DNA of 64,000 bases from Reticulitermes lucifugus (GCA_026260175.1 JAKCWW010000475.1:27228-91227), one strand, 5' to 3'. Shown: positions 11,900 to 23,582, counted from the stretch's first letter. Numbers and translations are program-made. Notes: generated by a model not told the origin, from the sequence alone.

Positions 11900-12140
11900 T
11901 GCGTTTGCATAAGTTGCGGAAAGTGCCTCTTAGCTTAGTCAAGTCTGTCGGTCCTTCCGCCCTGTCTGTCCGAATGTATCAGCTCGCATCCCACTTGACT
12001 GATTTGCGCTAAATTTGATATTCGAATCTCTTATAATAATCTGTCGAGAAATTCTAAATTTGTTTAAAATCTGAGCACAATATCGTGCACACTGTGTGAA
12101 GACCTAAATATTTTTATGTTATTGAAGGCAGTATGAAGTA
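11900..12140 (+). repeat. Interspersed repeat family U
   Basis: It shows TTAGCTTAGTCAAGTCTGTCG, then GCATCCCACTTGACTGATTT, AAATTTGATATTCGAATCTC and GAGCACAATATCGTGCACAC, in the same order as the copy at 6510. Confidence 0.5.
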
Positions 12141-12488
12141 CTATGTAGCTCGACAACAGTAAAAAGGGAACTCATTGTTGCATTTTTATGACAAATGTCA
12201 GTCATTTTGTGTTGTTGGCAGTGAAATTTGTAACTAAAAAATACAAATGGAATGCATTATTGCATTTTCCTGGACAAAATGCTAACAATTACGTGCCACA
12301 ATGTTACTTTATACGAATATTACCCGTCTTGTGTCAGTTGAACATCACACTGTGTAAGACTCCCAAGTTCTAAAGGCATTGATTTTCAAGATAACTGAAA
12401 AATACGCCGTGTATTTAGATAGATGGTTAAGTTACCAGAATAGACGTCATCGACCGAGGAAATTAACTGAAGCCTGAAAGCATCTGAC

Positions 12489-12915
12489 TTATATTGTGGA
12501 CGTACGTACGGTATGTGCGGACATTAAAGAAGTTAACACAACGAATTGGAAGGGTTCGGCCGAAGAGGAAGATGAATCAGGTCCTCTCCCTGCATGACAA
12601 AGCCACACCGCACACCGATCTGCGCAAACGAGAGACAATTGCAACAATGGGGTGTACTGTTCTTCCTCCTGCTCCCTACAGTCCCAATTTAGCACCGTCC
12701 GACTTCCATCATTTTGGTCTCCTGAACGATGCACTCCGAGGACGCCGTTTCGCGGACGACGACGAGCTGGAACACAGCATGCGTGAACAGCTCCGACGCT
12801 TGAACAAAGAGTTTTACGCGACCGGCAAAGAGCGGCTCACGCAAAATTGAAAAAATTGCGTTTATAATGAAAGAGGCTATGTGGAAAAAGTATCTCAAAT
12901 CTATGAACGATATAC
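12489..12915 (+). pseudogene. mariner transposase C-terminal relic (DD34D)
   Basis: The open frame 12494-12847 reads TLKKLTQRIGRVRPKRKMNQ, then LHDKATPHTDLRKRETIATM, VLPPAPYSPNLAPSDFHHFG and ALRGRRFADDDELEHSMREQ. This is the C-terminal third of a mariner-family transposase. The Asp in LHDK and the Asp in APSDFH have exactly 34 residues between them, the DD34D signature. The first catalytic Asp and the DNA-binding domain are missing. A TGA at 12848-12850 sits where the family has Trp, and the frame then continues as KNCVYNERGYVEKV. The copy is dead. Low decay within this block suggests it is younger than the relic at 2030. Confidence 0.85.
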
Positions 12916-14268
12916 CCATGGTATATGTATATTTAATTGTAATTGTAATTACAGTTTCTGAGGAAACATACGATGCATTAGTTTCGTACAGCCCCCCTCG
13001 TACGAAATCGAGAATTTAAGAGCTTGCACGGTGCAACGATATTGGACAGTTAGCCCTACTGGTTATTTATCTGCACGACCAAGCATTAAGGGATTAATCT
13101 AATCTGCTCTGGTCTCAAAATCAATACCCAGTTCGTTAGCAAAATAAAATAATGCAAATCTGTCAAATTTATAGACAATTGTTTTCGTTGACAGCTCTAT
13201 AAACACGTTCTGTTCCATTAAAGGGTTTTCCGTTGCACTAACAGAGTTTATTAGCTTTAGTTCAATTTAAATCCTGTGCCAATAAAACAAAACGGGACTA
13301 AATTAGTCTTTCGCTTCACACAGCACGACACCATTGTTGAAAACATTTCTGAAATTTTGCGGTTCTATTTGTGAATAATGGGCAGTGGAATGACGACGTC
13401 AGATATATATCTGTATCAGTGATCTTAGCTTGCCTTCTGAAGGCCGTCGTGTTGATATTGCATAAACATTAACCCTTTATAGAGGAAGCGTAAACTGTTT
13501 CATTTAATGGCCCAGTTTATACCGCACAGTAAACACTTTTCATCTCGGTTAAAAAACAAATCAATTTATGTTATATAAGGCAAAAGTCTGTGTTTGTTCT
13601 AATATAAATACAATACACATAAATACAGTGTGGGCAGAATGTAGTATTTTTGAATGTTAAAACTGTTGATGCATCAAGTAACCATTAGGCTTTAAAAGGT
13701 TAATTATTTAACCTATTACATAGTGACTCCTTCGTTATTTCAATATCGCAAATTATACGGTGTCGAATTATAGACTGTATGGTGAATTTTTCATTCTAGT
13801 TAGTTTTCACTGCTCTTATGAACATTACACGCAGTGCAGTCTGGACGACTAACATTATCTTTAGTATACTACATTAATAGGTTTCGCGGCTGATTACTTT
13901 TCTGTCATGTGAAACACTGCATGTTATGTGTACATGTTATGTGTGTATACTTTGGCTGTCCTCACTGCTAAGTAACGTAAAAGAATCTTTTAAAAAGTCA
14001 CATGAGGGATAATTTGTGATAATTTTCTAACATGTAACAACACTATATAAATATCGGGTGTATACGTGATTTAGGTTAGCTACTCTGGATTGTATTTATC
14101 TTCTCATGGCATAAATTTGTTCATTGTAAGACTAAAGAAAGAATTAGTCGCTACAGTGGATTGGGGTTTATAATTATACGTTCCTCTCGAATTAAACTGC
14201 CCACGTGATTCATCTTCAAGTCCTCATGTTCCTTTCTGCTTTTAAAGAAAGTTTATATATATATTTAT

Positions 14269-14317
14269 GTGCGTGTTTGTGTGTGTGCGTGTTTGTGTGT
14301 GCGCGTGTTTGTTTGTA
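14269..14317. repeat. GT-rich imperfect microsatellite
   Basis: Alternating GTGCGTGTTTGTGTG units; purine-pyrimidine alternation with Z-DNA potential. Confidence 0.8.
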
Positions 14318-15656
14318 CTGCAAAATATTGCCTACGGTATCACCCAAAATTTAATTCCCGATGTGGGGTTTAAAGTTTCCGCGTTTGTGTTGTGCCGGCA
14401 GATACATTATTAAATTATTCATAGATCGTTAAGCTAAGTTATTCTCCCTTGTATTCCACATTTTTATATAATATGAATCGGAAAACAATATTGTGCTAGA
14501 ATTGTTTTCTGCTATTTTTAAGTGCATGACATTTGGCCTTTAGATTTCCATTTTCTTTTATTTCAGTCAAAACAACAAAGAAAATATTTAACCATTAATT
14601 AAAATAAACATAAAATAAATACACACTGAAAACAAAGTAGAGAGGTGTGTAAGGCTTTTTAGACTATGAGCAATGTAGAGCAAGAAATGTAATACAAATT
14701 ACTGGCTGTGCTTCAAATCGAATACGCCCGTTTTGGTCACATGTCGGCCAAGAATAAATCTGTTATTTCGCTTTCTTTCTTATCACGAGATATTACTCTC
14801 TGTCCATATCGAAAATATAAAGTAAAAAGTTTTGGAGGAACTTATGTCTACTTTCCTTAAAACATATCAGTCCACTTGGTGAACCTGACAGACGTTAAAT
14901 ATTTTAAGGCCGAAATTCATCTAAATTATGTTCTTACCTCACAGAGAACAACATTTTTCTCCACTACAGAAACCAATTTCTTAATGCTGTTAGACAAACA
15001 AAAAGTCGATATTGACGTGAGAACCGTACGAAACAAATATACGCACTGTGAGGGAAAATGTTACAGGAGGTGTTGCACAAAATTACAGTTAGGCTTCAGA
15101 GGCTTAAATCTGTAATTACATGATTTAGTTATTATTAATATAATTTCTACTAGTTTAAATTCCTTCTGTGTTAACTATGCCAACAATTGATATATTTGTA
15201 ATTAGTAACATGACAATAATACCCCTATTACAGTTGTGGGTATATCTGTAATAGATATTATTATTAATAGATTATTAAAGTACATTGATTTTAATTTAAT
15301 TTTCCTTTTTATCGCAACACTAAATGCTTCATACCACTATTTAACATTCATAGAAACATGAACTAAATATAGCCTATCTTTGCCATCGCCGTAATTCAAT
15401 ATGACATTTAATAAAATTGCTTTAAAAAGATTTTACATTTCATTTATATCACTAACACGAAATTTAGGACGTAACATTTGGCCATTTTTGCCTTCAAGTT
15501 TGCACGGTGGCTGTGATGTTGTGTTTTGCTACATGGACACTATAAGTGTAAAGTTGTATTGGATTTAAAATTTAAAAAAATGTGCGTATCATATTTTGAT
15601 GAAAATACACTTTTTTTTTCAGGGGTTACTGAGGAGGGCAATACAAAAACATGTAA

Positions 15657-15682
15657 ACACACAGACACACACACACGCGCGC
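15657..15682. repeat. Short CA microsatellite
   Basis: ACACACAGACACACACACAC followed by GCGCGC. Confidence 0.8.
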
Positions 15683-17094
15683 TCGGAATTGACTGTTTAT
15701 AAAAATATTTGTTTTCTTAAATTATGATATCAGGATAAACGCCCAGAAAAGGAGGCTAATGATTTAGAGAATTGACATGACTTTGAGATCCAAATTTTTA
15801 CATAAGTGGAAATTTGGAGCTTCAGAGCATAAGTCACTTCTACTCGGAGGATTGAGGCAGAATATTCAACCGTTACGTTGGTAACCACTTACGAAATTAC
15901 GCTGTGTCATGACTCAAAAGACCACAACCCAAACACAGAATTTTTCTTCATCCACCCAATAAAACAATGCGATAGAAAGGTAAATATATTGGAGTGCAGA
16001 TTATGTGCCTGGTTACTTTCAGAATAAAACACAGTATTCGTGGGAAATTGTTCTCGGATGTTATGTGCTTTTATAGGAGAAATGCTTTTACTATCCGTAT
16101 TATGCAGCCTATAAACTTGTTAGAACGAAGCTACACAACATATCAGGAACAAATACGTTTATGCAGTGGGCGTAACCTAAAAAGAATGTTGACATATTTA
16201 AATCTTAAAACACATCTGCGTTATCACTGAGAGCAATAGCTTGCACACATTGCCTTATATAGCAACATAAAACCGAGGATTTTGTCCTCAGGAAAGTGCA
16301 CTGCATTAACTGTCTAAAAGCAGACACCATATACCAATGAAAATAAGTCTACGAAGCAACGTAAATGGAACAGAATTTGTTTGAACTGCATTTTGTCTTT
16401 AAAGCTGCTGTTTCAAATGTGAACAATGTGCTAAAATGCTCATGCTTTTCATTTGGTTTGTTGAAACCTGGCCAGAATTTGGACAGAAATATTTTTATTT
16501 TATTTGTAATAATAATTCCTGCTGACCATTTTTTCGAGGATGGTTTTTTTAAATCAATATATATAATTCACGTTCTGCTTCACAGATTTGCCACCTGATG
16601 TCTCTACCGGTATAAAACCCTAATTACTAATTTTCTTATTTTCATTCCTTTTACAATAAAATAAATGTACTGGTCAACAGACAAATTTGATATAAGACGT
16701 TATTCAAAAATATCAGGATTTTTACCATTTTCATATTCTTCAATTGCTTCTTCAATATCAATTTCTTTCATAAATATTTTAAGATTATTGAGAGTTATAC
16801 GGTAAATTTAATCATTTTTATGTTACGTCATCACAGATTTCTTCAGTTTTCACATGAATATCCCTGATAGTTCATTGGATTAAACCGTATCTCCCATACG
16901 TCTTTTATTTTCAGTCCACCTTGGCTAATAATCCGCGGATCTCATTCGAAATAATATAACCTTATAACCTCTACATTTATATGACATATTGGAATTATCT
17001 TAAGAGTTCTTACAAAGCGAAAAATATATGTGAGGACTCTTTTGACACGTTGTACACACAAAATTACATGTTCTACGTGTCACAAATTAACGGA

Positions 17095-17640
17095 AAGTCA
17101 TTCTGATCGACGTATTCCACCGTCTGGTATATAATTTCTGCAGTTGACTGTGCAATAAAATAATATACAGAAAAATCAAGCAATATAGAAATGTTAATAA
17201 TTCTGGGACGCTGTGTGTACAAAGGCGATATACCGTTTATACATTTTGTCTTCCTAGCAGACCATTCGGTAGTCTCTAAAATGTAGTGGCGAATGCCCTA
17301 GCATGCCATATGCTGGTCTCTGTGTTTTCTTGGTAACAATTTACATTCCACGCTAAGACATAAAAACTCAGACCGTTAAGAAATACCAATGGCGTTTAAA
17401 TCCGTCTCGTGCTTTACCAAACTTCACATGACAGTTAGCAGTGTGTCATTCTGATAGAATTCTCACCACCAATGTTTCCCGTATCTACAACGTAATCTCT
17501 GAAGTTATTTTTGTCCCAAAACATTTTACATATCAATCAAGCAAGAAAAGGGATGTGATTACTTTTGGGACACTGTGTACCCACACGATTTGCATGCTGT
17601 ACCATGCAATACATGGAAGCAATTAGCAGTGTGACATTAT
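17095..17640 (+). repeat. Diverged direct duplication with transposon-like ends
   Basis: Segments at about 17095-17222 and 17440-17580 share GTCATTCTGAT, a GTAATCTCTGAAGTT / ATAATTTCTGCAGTT block, ATCAAGCAA, and the end GGGACRCTGTGTA. The last motif resembles terminal sequences of Tc1/mariner-type elements, but no matching inverted start was found. Confidence 0.45.
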
Positions 17641-17986
17641 GACTTACTTTGAGTGTCTGTGCGCGATACATGCAGTTACGCACAGCAAACGCTCAGTCTG
17701 AAACCTCGCTTGATATTCATAAAGAGTTGACATTGTTGCTACCGGACATCAACATTGTGATGGATGGAGTCCTCGTGTGAGCATATAAATCGGTGGCCCG
17801 TCAACAAAGGGGTGTTGCATTATGGTTGTTACATTATAATAGCCACAAATCACAGACTGCAGAAAATATTGTCACAGCGACAGGAGAGAGAACCTGAATT
17901 TCCTCTATCGTGAACCAGGTAATGGAACACAAGCTTCGAACGTCCTTTTAATTTTGATTTCAGGCTTCCGCCGCGATGTTGATGAC

Positions 17987-18083
17987 ATCTGTGGTCTTCT
18001 GGGTAATTACACGGCGTCGTGTGGTAATTATGTAATAAATAATTACCACACGACGCCGTGTAATTACCCAGAAGACCACAGAT
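17987..18083. repeat. Perfect long palindrome (44-45 bp arms, 7-9 nt loop)
   Basis: 17987-18030 is the exact reverse complement of 18040-18083, and the next pair (18031/18039) also matches. The arm reads ATCTGTGGTCTTCTGGGTAA onward. Both arms equal the outer part of family F, so the central part has been lost and the arms are identical. Confidence 0.92.
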
Positions 18084-18224
18084 TTCGTCCTTATAATTAT
18101 TTCGGAATAAAATTTATTTCTGATGATTCAAGTCCGCGTTGGCAGTTAAATAGTTACCGAAGGATCGTATTGCCTTTATTTTCAAGGGTGAAGTAGTCCA
18201 CGAAGACTCTTCCTGGACTGCTTG

Positions 18225-18270
18225 ACTCTGAAGAAGAAAGAACCACGATCTTTCGAAAAGTTGGTAACTA
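18225..18270 (+). ncRNA. Hammerhead-ribozyme-like motif in family F element
   Basis: ACU - CUGAAGA (18228-18234) - stem II GAAAGA/UCUUUC - GAAA - AGUU - GGU. Core boxes are intact. Stem I has only three pairs and stem III one, so it is a candidate, not a confident ribozyme. Confidence 0.45.
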
Positions 18271-18989
18271 TTTACCATTCGACGTGTCGTAACATCGCAG
18301 GATACTTTGAGTCTTCAGCAATACCCCTGTGATAACCGCAGATCTCTCGATTTTCTTGCAGTTTGCTCATTCTATTAGCCTTAATGTTCGTACCTTGAAG
18401 ATAAATATCCACTGCAGAAATAATCATACTAAAAATTGCACAGAGTGAGAAATTATATTTTTATTTTCTGGAAATTTTGCGAATTTATTTACGTAAATAT
18501 TATCATGTAATGATGTTTTATAAGAGAAGATGTCCTGTATATAACATTTATTTGAACGATTCCTTCTACCTGATAATTCAGATTGCAGATTCCTCCGAAA
18601 CGTCTGTACGTTTCTCACAAATTACACTCCGTCAAATACATAAAGACCGTAATTGTAATATCTGCAGTCGTCAGAACCTCAAATGTAATGCCTCACAGTA
18701 ATTGTTTAGAGTAACTTAGATCTGGTTCTTTAATGCATGGCCATTATCACAATGTAGGTGTCAAAGGCAGAAGGTTACAACTTTTTGAGATATGACGCTA
18801 TGTGCTGTGATACATAAATACAGATGTTTAGGAGGAACCTGCTGTCCTTAGCTGCAGGGTTGAAGAATGTTCTTGAAAAAAAAGTTTCCTCCAAAACGTC
18901 GGTAATTACATATGCATATCAGACTATAAGTTGTTCCATCCCAGAATAAAATAATTTTTATAGTCAACCTGCCTCCTACATAAGGTTAC

Positions 18990-19115
18990 CGGGTTCTCCT
19001 TCCCTGGAGACAAAACGGCTATGACATGAAGCTAATCACTCACTTTCATCTGCTATGAAAATTAAGAGTACCTGGAGCTGAGCCTTCACTCCTCTGTATA
19101 TCTGTGTGGCGTGGC
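18990..19115 (+). repeat. SINE family B 3' part, diverged
   Basis: CTTCCCTGGAGACAAAACGG, GCTAATCACTCACTTTCATC, AAAATTAAGAGTACCTGGAG and CACTCCTCTGTATAT follow the order of the SINE B body. The head is absent. Confidence 0.5.
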
Positions 19116-19471
19116 GTTAATTAAACGTAGGTACAACTTCCAAACGTCAGAGTTACGTTTGAGGAGAATGTCGTCGTTTCTGGAGATTTTCGGGAGACAA
19201 AAAGACAGATTAGTTTGAAGTCCTGCCTTCTTTTTTCACAGGTTAGCTTCGTTCCAGGTATTGTGCCACGCAACACGTGAAACAGTTTTACTTCCTGCCC
19301 TGGGGTTTTGCACAATAGCAGGTTGTCTTCCTTTCAGTATTCTGTCAATAGATGGAAGCTATTTTATTTCCATTTACTTGGGTTTTAGCATTCAGTTTCT
19401 TGATATATCGGTACTGTAGGCCTACCTCTTCTGTTATACTCCCAGAAATTGAAAGTGGTACGAAGTCATTA

Positions 19472-19686
19472 GTTAGTTAGTTAGTCCCCTTGTCGCTCCA
19501 GTCGCGGAGCATTGGGGGCCTCCTTTCGGAGGTTTCTATGGTCATGTGCGTTGATGTAGCGTGTGACCAGCCCACTGACCGCACAAGTTTTACTCAGTCC
19601 TGATGTGACTGCCAGAGCCATCTGGCAGGCAGTCAGGAGACTGGGGTGAGAAATGACCGTTCAATTTTGCCGACGGGCATTACTAG
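19472..19686 (-). mobile_element. Short retroposed insert with TAAC tail and 12-bp duplication
   Basis: A perfect 12-bp duplication ACGAAGTCATTA (19460-19471 and 19687-19698) brackets 215 bp. Read on the minus strand, the insert ends in a (TAAC)n tail, as for a LINE 3' end or SINE. The minus-strand frame just before the tail encodes RPPMLRDWSDKGTN, which looks like the C-terminus of a LINE protein. I cannot assign its clade. Confidence 0.7.
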
Positions 19687-19849
19687 ACGAAGTCATTAAA
19701 TGACCAACAAATTACTAAACATTATGTTTAACCCTTCAATGCCAGCCTCAATGCACTGTACGGACCTTAAATTCCTTACGTGCTGCTGGCCTTTGTGCAC
19801 CGTAGGTAGTGAATGCATTTAAATGCATTCACGACCTACCAAAAATTTA

Positions 19850-19985
19850 AAGCCAAGAAATAAAGCCTTTCTTTTGGACTTGACTCTTGAAGATTGGACT
19901 GCAGGTTATTCCGAAACGTCGGTACAGAATTACCACTACGCTGCGTAATGCCCCATAATAACGCAGATATCATTTTTAAGATATC
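19850..19985. mobile_element. Fold-back element, family F, single arm (copy 4)
   Basis: CTTGACTCTTGAAGATTGGA, then CCGAAACGTCGGTACAGAAT, then ACGCTGCGTAATGCCC matches the right arm of copy 2. No left arm is recognisable. Confidence 0.6.
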
Positions 19986-20695
19986 TGTTTTAAAGGCAAA
20001 AAATAAGCAGAGACGTTGAATACTCAACGGATATGATGTCCGAGTTTCAAGTATATTGTTTATAATTGCAAAAATTCGGTGCAAATGAAAATAGTAATCC
20101 TGTAGGTAAGAATATTTTATTTCGATGTTAAACAAGCTGAAATATCGTTCAATTGCGTAGTATGAGTGCAGAATAGCAAAGATGCAAAATCTCCGATATT
20201 ACACCGAATCGCACCAATCCCTTGAGTATAACTGCAGTCTGTGTGAAACGAGAACTGAAAAACGAATCCATAAAATAGATGTAGTAGTTATACAATCTCC
20301 GCATCACATAGTCCGGTAACATGGAATTTGCTTTAGTATCCAGGAACCAATACAAGAACCTGTGGTGTAGAATTCAGAAATTGAATCAGTATTCAATGCG
20401 TATTTCACGCCACCAGAGGGAATAGCAAACCAGGACGTCATAACAACGTGTATAGGTCTGCAGTGTTTGGCAGAACTCCGCAGTTTTCTGCAGCAACTTT
20501 ATTTCGTATTCTGCTTAAGTTCTTCCCAACTTAATCTCGTCACGAGAATTCCCGTTTTGATTTTACTGAATTAATTTGTAAGTAAACATTTTTATTTGCA
20601 AAAATTAAAAATCAAGGCCGCTGACTTACTTAGAACATACACATTTTACACGGATTAATCAGCTTGGTGTATCAGAGATTTTCTTAAGAAGCTCG

Positions 20696-21135
20696 TAGTT
20701 GCTCAGCTGGTCTAGACGTTCGCCCCACTTTATGGAACTGAGAGCTTCGTTTCTGTACTCACAAGAACCCGCCACTGGTCTCTGTTTTGAGCCAGGTTAA
20801 TTAAGTGCACAATCTCCCACCCAAAAGTTTAAAATAAACTCTAATATTATCCTCCCATTGACATATTTGCCCTCAAAGTGAGATTTTCCCTCCAGTTCTT
20901 TACCACCGTTACCTTGCATGCATTCCCAATTCTCCTACATTTGGCCATCTTTATAATATTTGATATACTCGTAGACTACAGACTACAAAACTCGCTATAT
21001 AAATTTATCATCGCCTTACTTCCTTCGAATTAGTTCCAGAGATTTCCAATCTATCATCTTTCCTTAAAGTGAGAGATCAAGTTTTAAATCCATAACAGAA
21101 TTCTACATAACCTTTAGGTGGGTATTTGCTCGTCA
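20696..21135 (-). pseudogene. RTE-like LINE 3' fragment
   Basis: Minus-strand pieces in order: CYGFKTWSLTLRKDDRLE, GELGMHA, QWEDNI and INLAQNRDQWRVLVST. These are the CETW-LTLRE, HVARMGE-x-RNAY, RWEDNI and LAQDRDQWRALVN positions of the family seen at 25770 and 41340. Several frame changes separate the pieces. The element is 5'-truncated and old. Confidence 0.65.
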
Positions 21136-21779
21136 CTACAAATCTGACATAGAACTAGTACATCTATTTCCTAGCTCTTTCTAACGTATCGAATTTCACA
21201 GGTCAACCGGAAAACGTCCTTAGGGAGTTTGTTTTGATGGCCGTCAGTCCTGTCTGTTCCAGTCCGATTCGTTCTATACCCGGAAGAACTGAATGGATTC
21301 GCTTCTACAGCTTTTTTTTTCAGGCCTGATATTACCGATAGTAGCTTTCAGCATCACACTGTCAATCACATATAACAGAACATCTCGATATATGGTATCC
21401 TCAGGCTTCTGAGGTGACAAGATGTATTAGAAAGTGTAAACATTACAGTCGAATTCCTGCACTCAAAAAATTGTTACCACCCAGTGTTTCGCAAACCCGT
21501 ACTGGCCCGTAAATATATTTAATTACATTAAATAGAAAATTAATAATGAATACTGTTAACAACTAATACATATACAAATTTTATATTACTTAAAAAATCG
21601 TTTATTTTACAGCCTTAATACCACGACCCTACACGCCAGCACTTCCGCAATCAACCATCTACAATACTTTTACAATTATACAACTTTTAACGAGTTTTTT
21701 AACAAGATTTTAACTTATAATATATAAGTTTTAATGTGCCGTTAGAATATTTTAAAATCATGTGTTTGAAGTGACTGTA

Positions 21780-21900
21780 GCTTTTAGCAAAAAACCCGTT
21801 GACGATGATCCTAGGATCGAAACACGTGTAGGGGTACAATTTTAACGATTTTAACAATAATAAAGCTACATTAAAAGTGGTTTTAGTGTGCATCAGTTGG
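21780..21900 (+). mobile_element. Penelope-like terminal-repeat half with decayed hammerhead
   Basis: A hammerhead-like core at 21794-21835 is followed by a tail like that of the E61 element (GTAGGG... then runs of TTTTAA). No inverted partner arm was found upstream, so this is a single arm. Confidence 0.5.
21794..21835 (+). ncRNA. Hammerhead-like motif (one core change)
   Basis: ACCC - UUGACGA in place of CUGANGA - stem II GAUCC/GGAUC - GAAA - palindromic ACACGUGU stem III - A - GGGGU. Everything except the first core base and one stem I pair is kept. Confidence 0.55.
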
Positions 21901-22070
21901 TCTGTAACTTAATAATATTTAACTACATATCCTTTATTTAAAACAAAAAGAAATGTATTATAACTAGTAAAATTTTTACGTTGTATTGACCGTGCATCTT
22001 ATCACAATTGGAAGTATTTATTTTCATACCAACTTATGCACAAAATCTTACAGTATTATTAATTAATTTA

Positions 22071-22114
22071 ACCCTATACGTATTTCGGCGTTCAAATCGC
22101 CATCTTCAGAGGGT
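22071..22114 (-). ncRNA. Hammerhead ribozyme motif, left arm of E22
   Basis: Minus strand: ACCCU - CUGAAGA (22103-22109) - stem II GGCG/CGCC - GAAA - stem III AUA/UAU - A - GGGU. All core boxes are intact; the first stem I pair is a G-U wobble. Confidence 0.7.
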
Positions 22115-22223
22115 CAACTGGAACTCGATAACAACAGATCAGTAATATGATGTTTTAACTTTTTACATATATGGATGTAACAACGTAGACAATGGATGTA
22201 TAATCTATGTTTTTAACACTGTG

Positions 22224-22268
22224 ACCCCCTGAAGATGGCGATTTGAACGCCGAAATACGTATAGGGGT
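22224..22268 (+). ncRNA. Hammerhead ribozyme motif, right arm of E22
   Basis: ACCCC (22224-22228) - CUGAAGA (22229-22235) - stem II GGCG/CGCC - GAAA (22252-22255) - stem III AUA/UAU - A22263 as cleavage base - GGGGU (22264-22268) fully pairing with ACCCC. This is a complete type I layout with a very short stem III. Confidence 0.75.
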
Positions 22269-22349
22269 AAATTAATTAATAATACTGTAACATTTTGTGC
22301 ATAAGTTGGTATGAAAATAAATACTTCCAATAGTAAAATTTTTGTTTTG

Positions 22350-22560
22350 GGTTTGTTACAAAAGAACGTTGTAAAAATAGGCCAAATATGTCCGTCTGTC
22401 TGTTCTGATGTAACAGTTCAAGACTTATGGATACATTTTAATGAAATTTGTTATTAGAGATCGTTACTGAAATTTGTCGCTAGGTCATCATTACATTGTT
22501 GGTTGAAATCGGAAAACAAATGAACAGCGTTTACGTACAGACCTCTATTTATTTCTGCGC
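22350..22560 (+). repeat. Interspersed repeat family U, diverged copy
   Basis: ATGTCCGTCTGTCTGTTCTG, ATTTTAATGAAATTTG, and a later AATCGGAAAACAAATG segment keep the order of the family. Confidence 0.4.
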
Positions 22561-23247
22561 AAAACTCGATTGTGATTTATGCGCAAGTCATTAAACGTTT
22601 GTGTGAAATATAAATGTTCTGATCAGTTGATGTCCGGAGAAATTGAATATTTTCTTCGTCAAAGAGCTACACCATTCGTGTAACACGTTTTCGAGAAGCT
22701 TAAAATAATGAAGCGAAATCACCTTAGTTGTTAGGCTAAACATGTTAGTTCTGTTTTAGCAACTCAATACATTAGTCTCTATTCACTGTTGCTAGGTCTG
22801 CTTCTTCTCTTATCTCTTTTGTTGCTTTAAACACGTGATTGACAAAGACTGAGGAACAGGAGGAATATGAATATACGTCGATCGCTGTGCTTTACAAAAG
22901 GGGCGGCAAAGCAGTGTTACAAGTTCCAGAGCCTCTGAAGACTGACGGCGTGTGTCTGCAAACGTAACGTTTTTCGTATTTTATTGTCCGTAGTTTGAAA
23001 TTAGGATTGTAAGGCTATATAAAACTATAATTTCCATGTTGCATGTGAAAACGTCTGGGCCTGCTAGTAGCAAATATGTGCGGTGGTTACTATACATAAC
23101 TAGAACTGGCTCCGTCATAAGACGGCGTAAAATGATATTCACACCCCCATCCACCCCCCTGTCATCACGTCAAAAAATCTGAATTTGACGTCACTCGTGT
23201 TCCATCTCGGCTTTCGTTTGTTTCTCGCATGTGCAACCATTTTAACC

Positions 23248-23475
23248 AGGTGTGTCGTCACAAGCCAAGCTCTGTCGTTGCCATGGTAATCGGGTGTGTC
23301 GTCACTCACAAGCCAAGCTCTGTCGTTGCCATGGTAACCGTGTGTGTCGTCACAAGCCAAGCTCTACCCTTGCCATGGTAACCGGGTGTGTCGTCACTCA
23401 CAAGCAAAATTCTATACTTGTCGTGGTAACCAGGTGTGACGTCAGTCATAAGCCAAGTTCTTTCATTAACATCGC
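23248..23475 (+). repeat. Minisatellite of about 47-52 bp units
   Basis: Four to five diverged units each contain TGTGTCGTCAC, AAGCCAAGCTCT and GCCATGGTAA(C). The units decay towards the 3' end. The open frames across them are repeat translations, not genes. Confidence 0.85.
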
Positions 23476-23582
23476 TAAATCTATAGTAAACACGGAATCT
23501 CAAAAACACGAAAATTCATCTGTGACTTTACTGGTAACCATGGTAAAGCGGGGGTGACGCACTCGTTCAGTCACTTAGTCAT

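Larger units (their letters stand above)
12960..17095. other. Long AT-rich stretch without recognised genes
   Basis: I see no conserved coding segment. Contents that can be named are a GT-rich microsatellite at 14269-14317 and a short CA run at 15657-15682. The open frames at 14876, 15994 and 16365 are short, AT-rich and unlike any known protein. Confidence 0.5.
17960..18325. mobile_element. Fold-back element, family F, compound copy 3
   Basis: It starts with GGCTTCCGCCGCGATG, the outer end of family F. It holds a perfect 45-bp-arm palindrome at 17987-18083, then a second pair of diverged arms (about 18135-18190 and 18235-18310) around ACTCTTCCTGGACTGCTTGA. The plus strand at 18225-18270 carries CUGAAGA, a six-pair stem II (GAAAGA/UCUUUC) and GAAA, the best hammerhead-like core of this family. 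Confidence 0.7.
21978..22330. mobile_element. Fold-back retroelement E22 with two outward hammerheads
   Basis: A perfect 13-bp direct repeat TAGTAAAATTTTT flanks it (21965-21977 and 22331-22343). Arms 22008-22115 and 22221-22330 are near-identical inverted repeats. Each contains a hammerhead core reading outward from the centre. The left arm extends a further 30 bp, whose minus strand reads ATGCACGGTCAATACAAC (MHGQYN), a leader also seen in E55 and E61. The layout is an inverted terminal repeat plus a direct one, as known for Penelope-like elements, with nearly all of the coding part missing. Confidence 0.75.
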
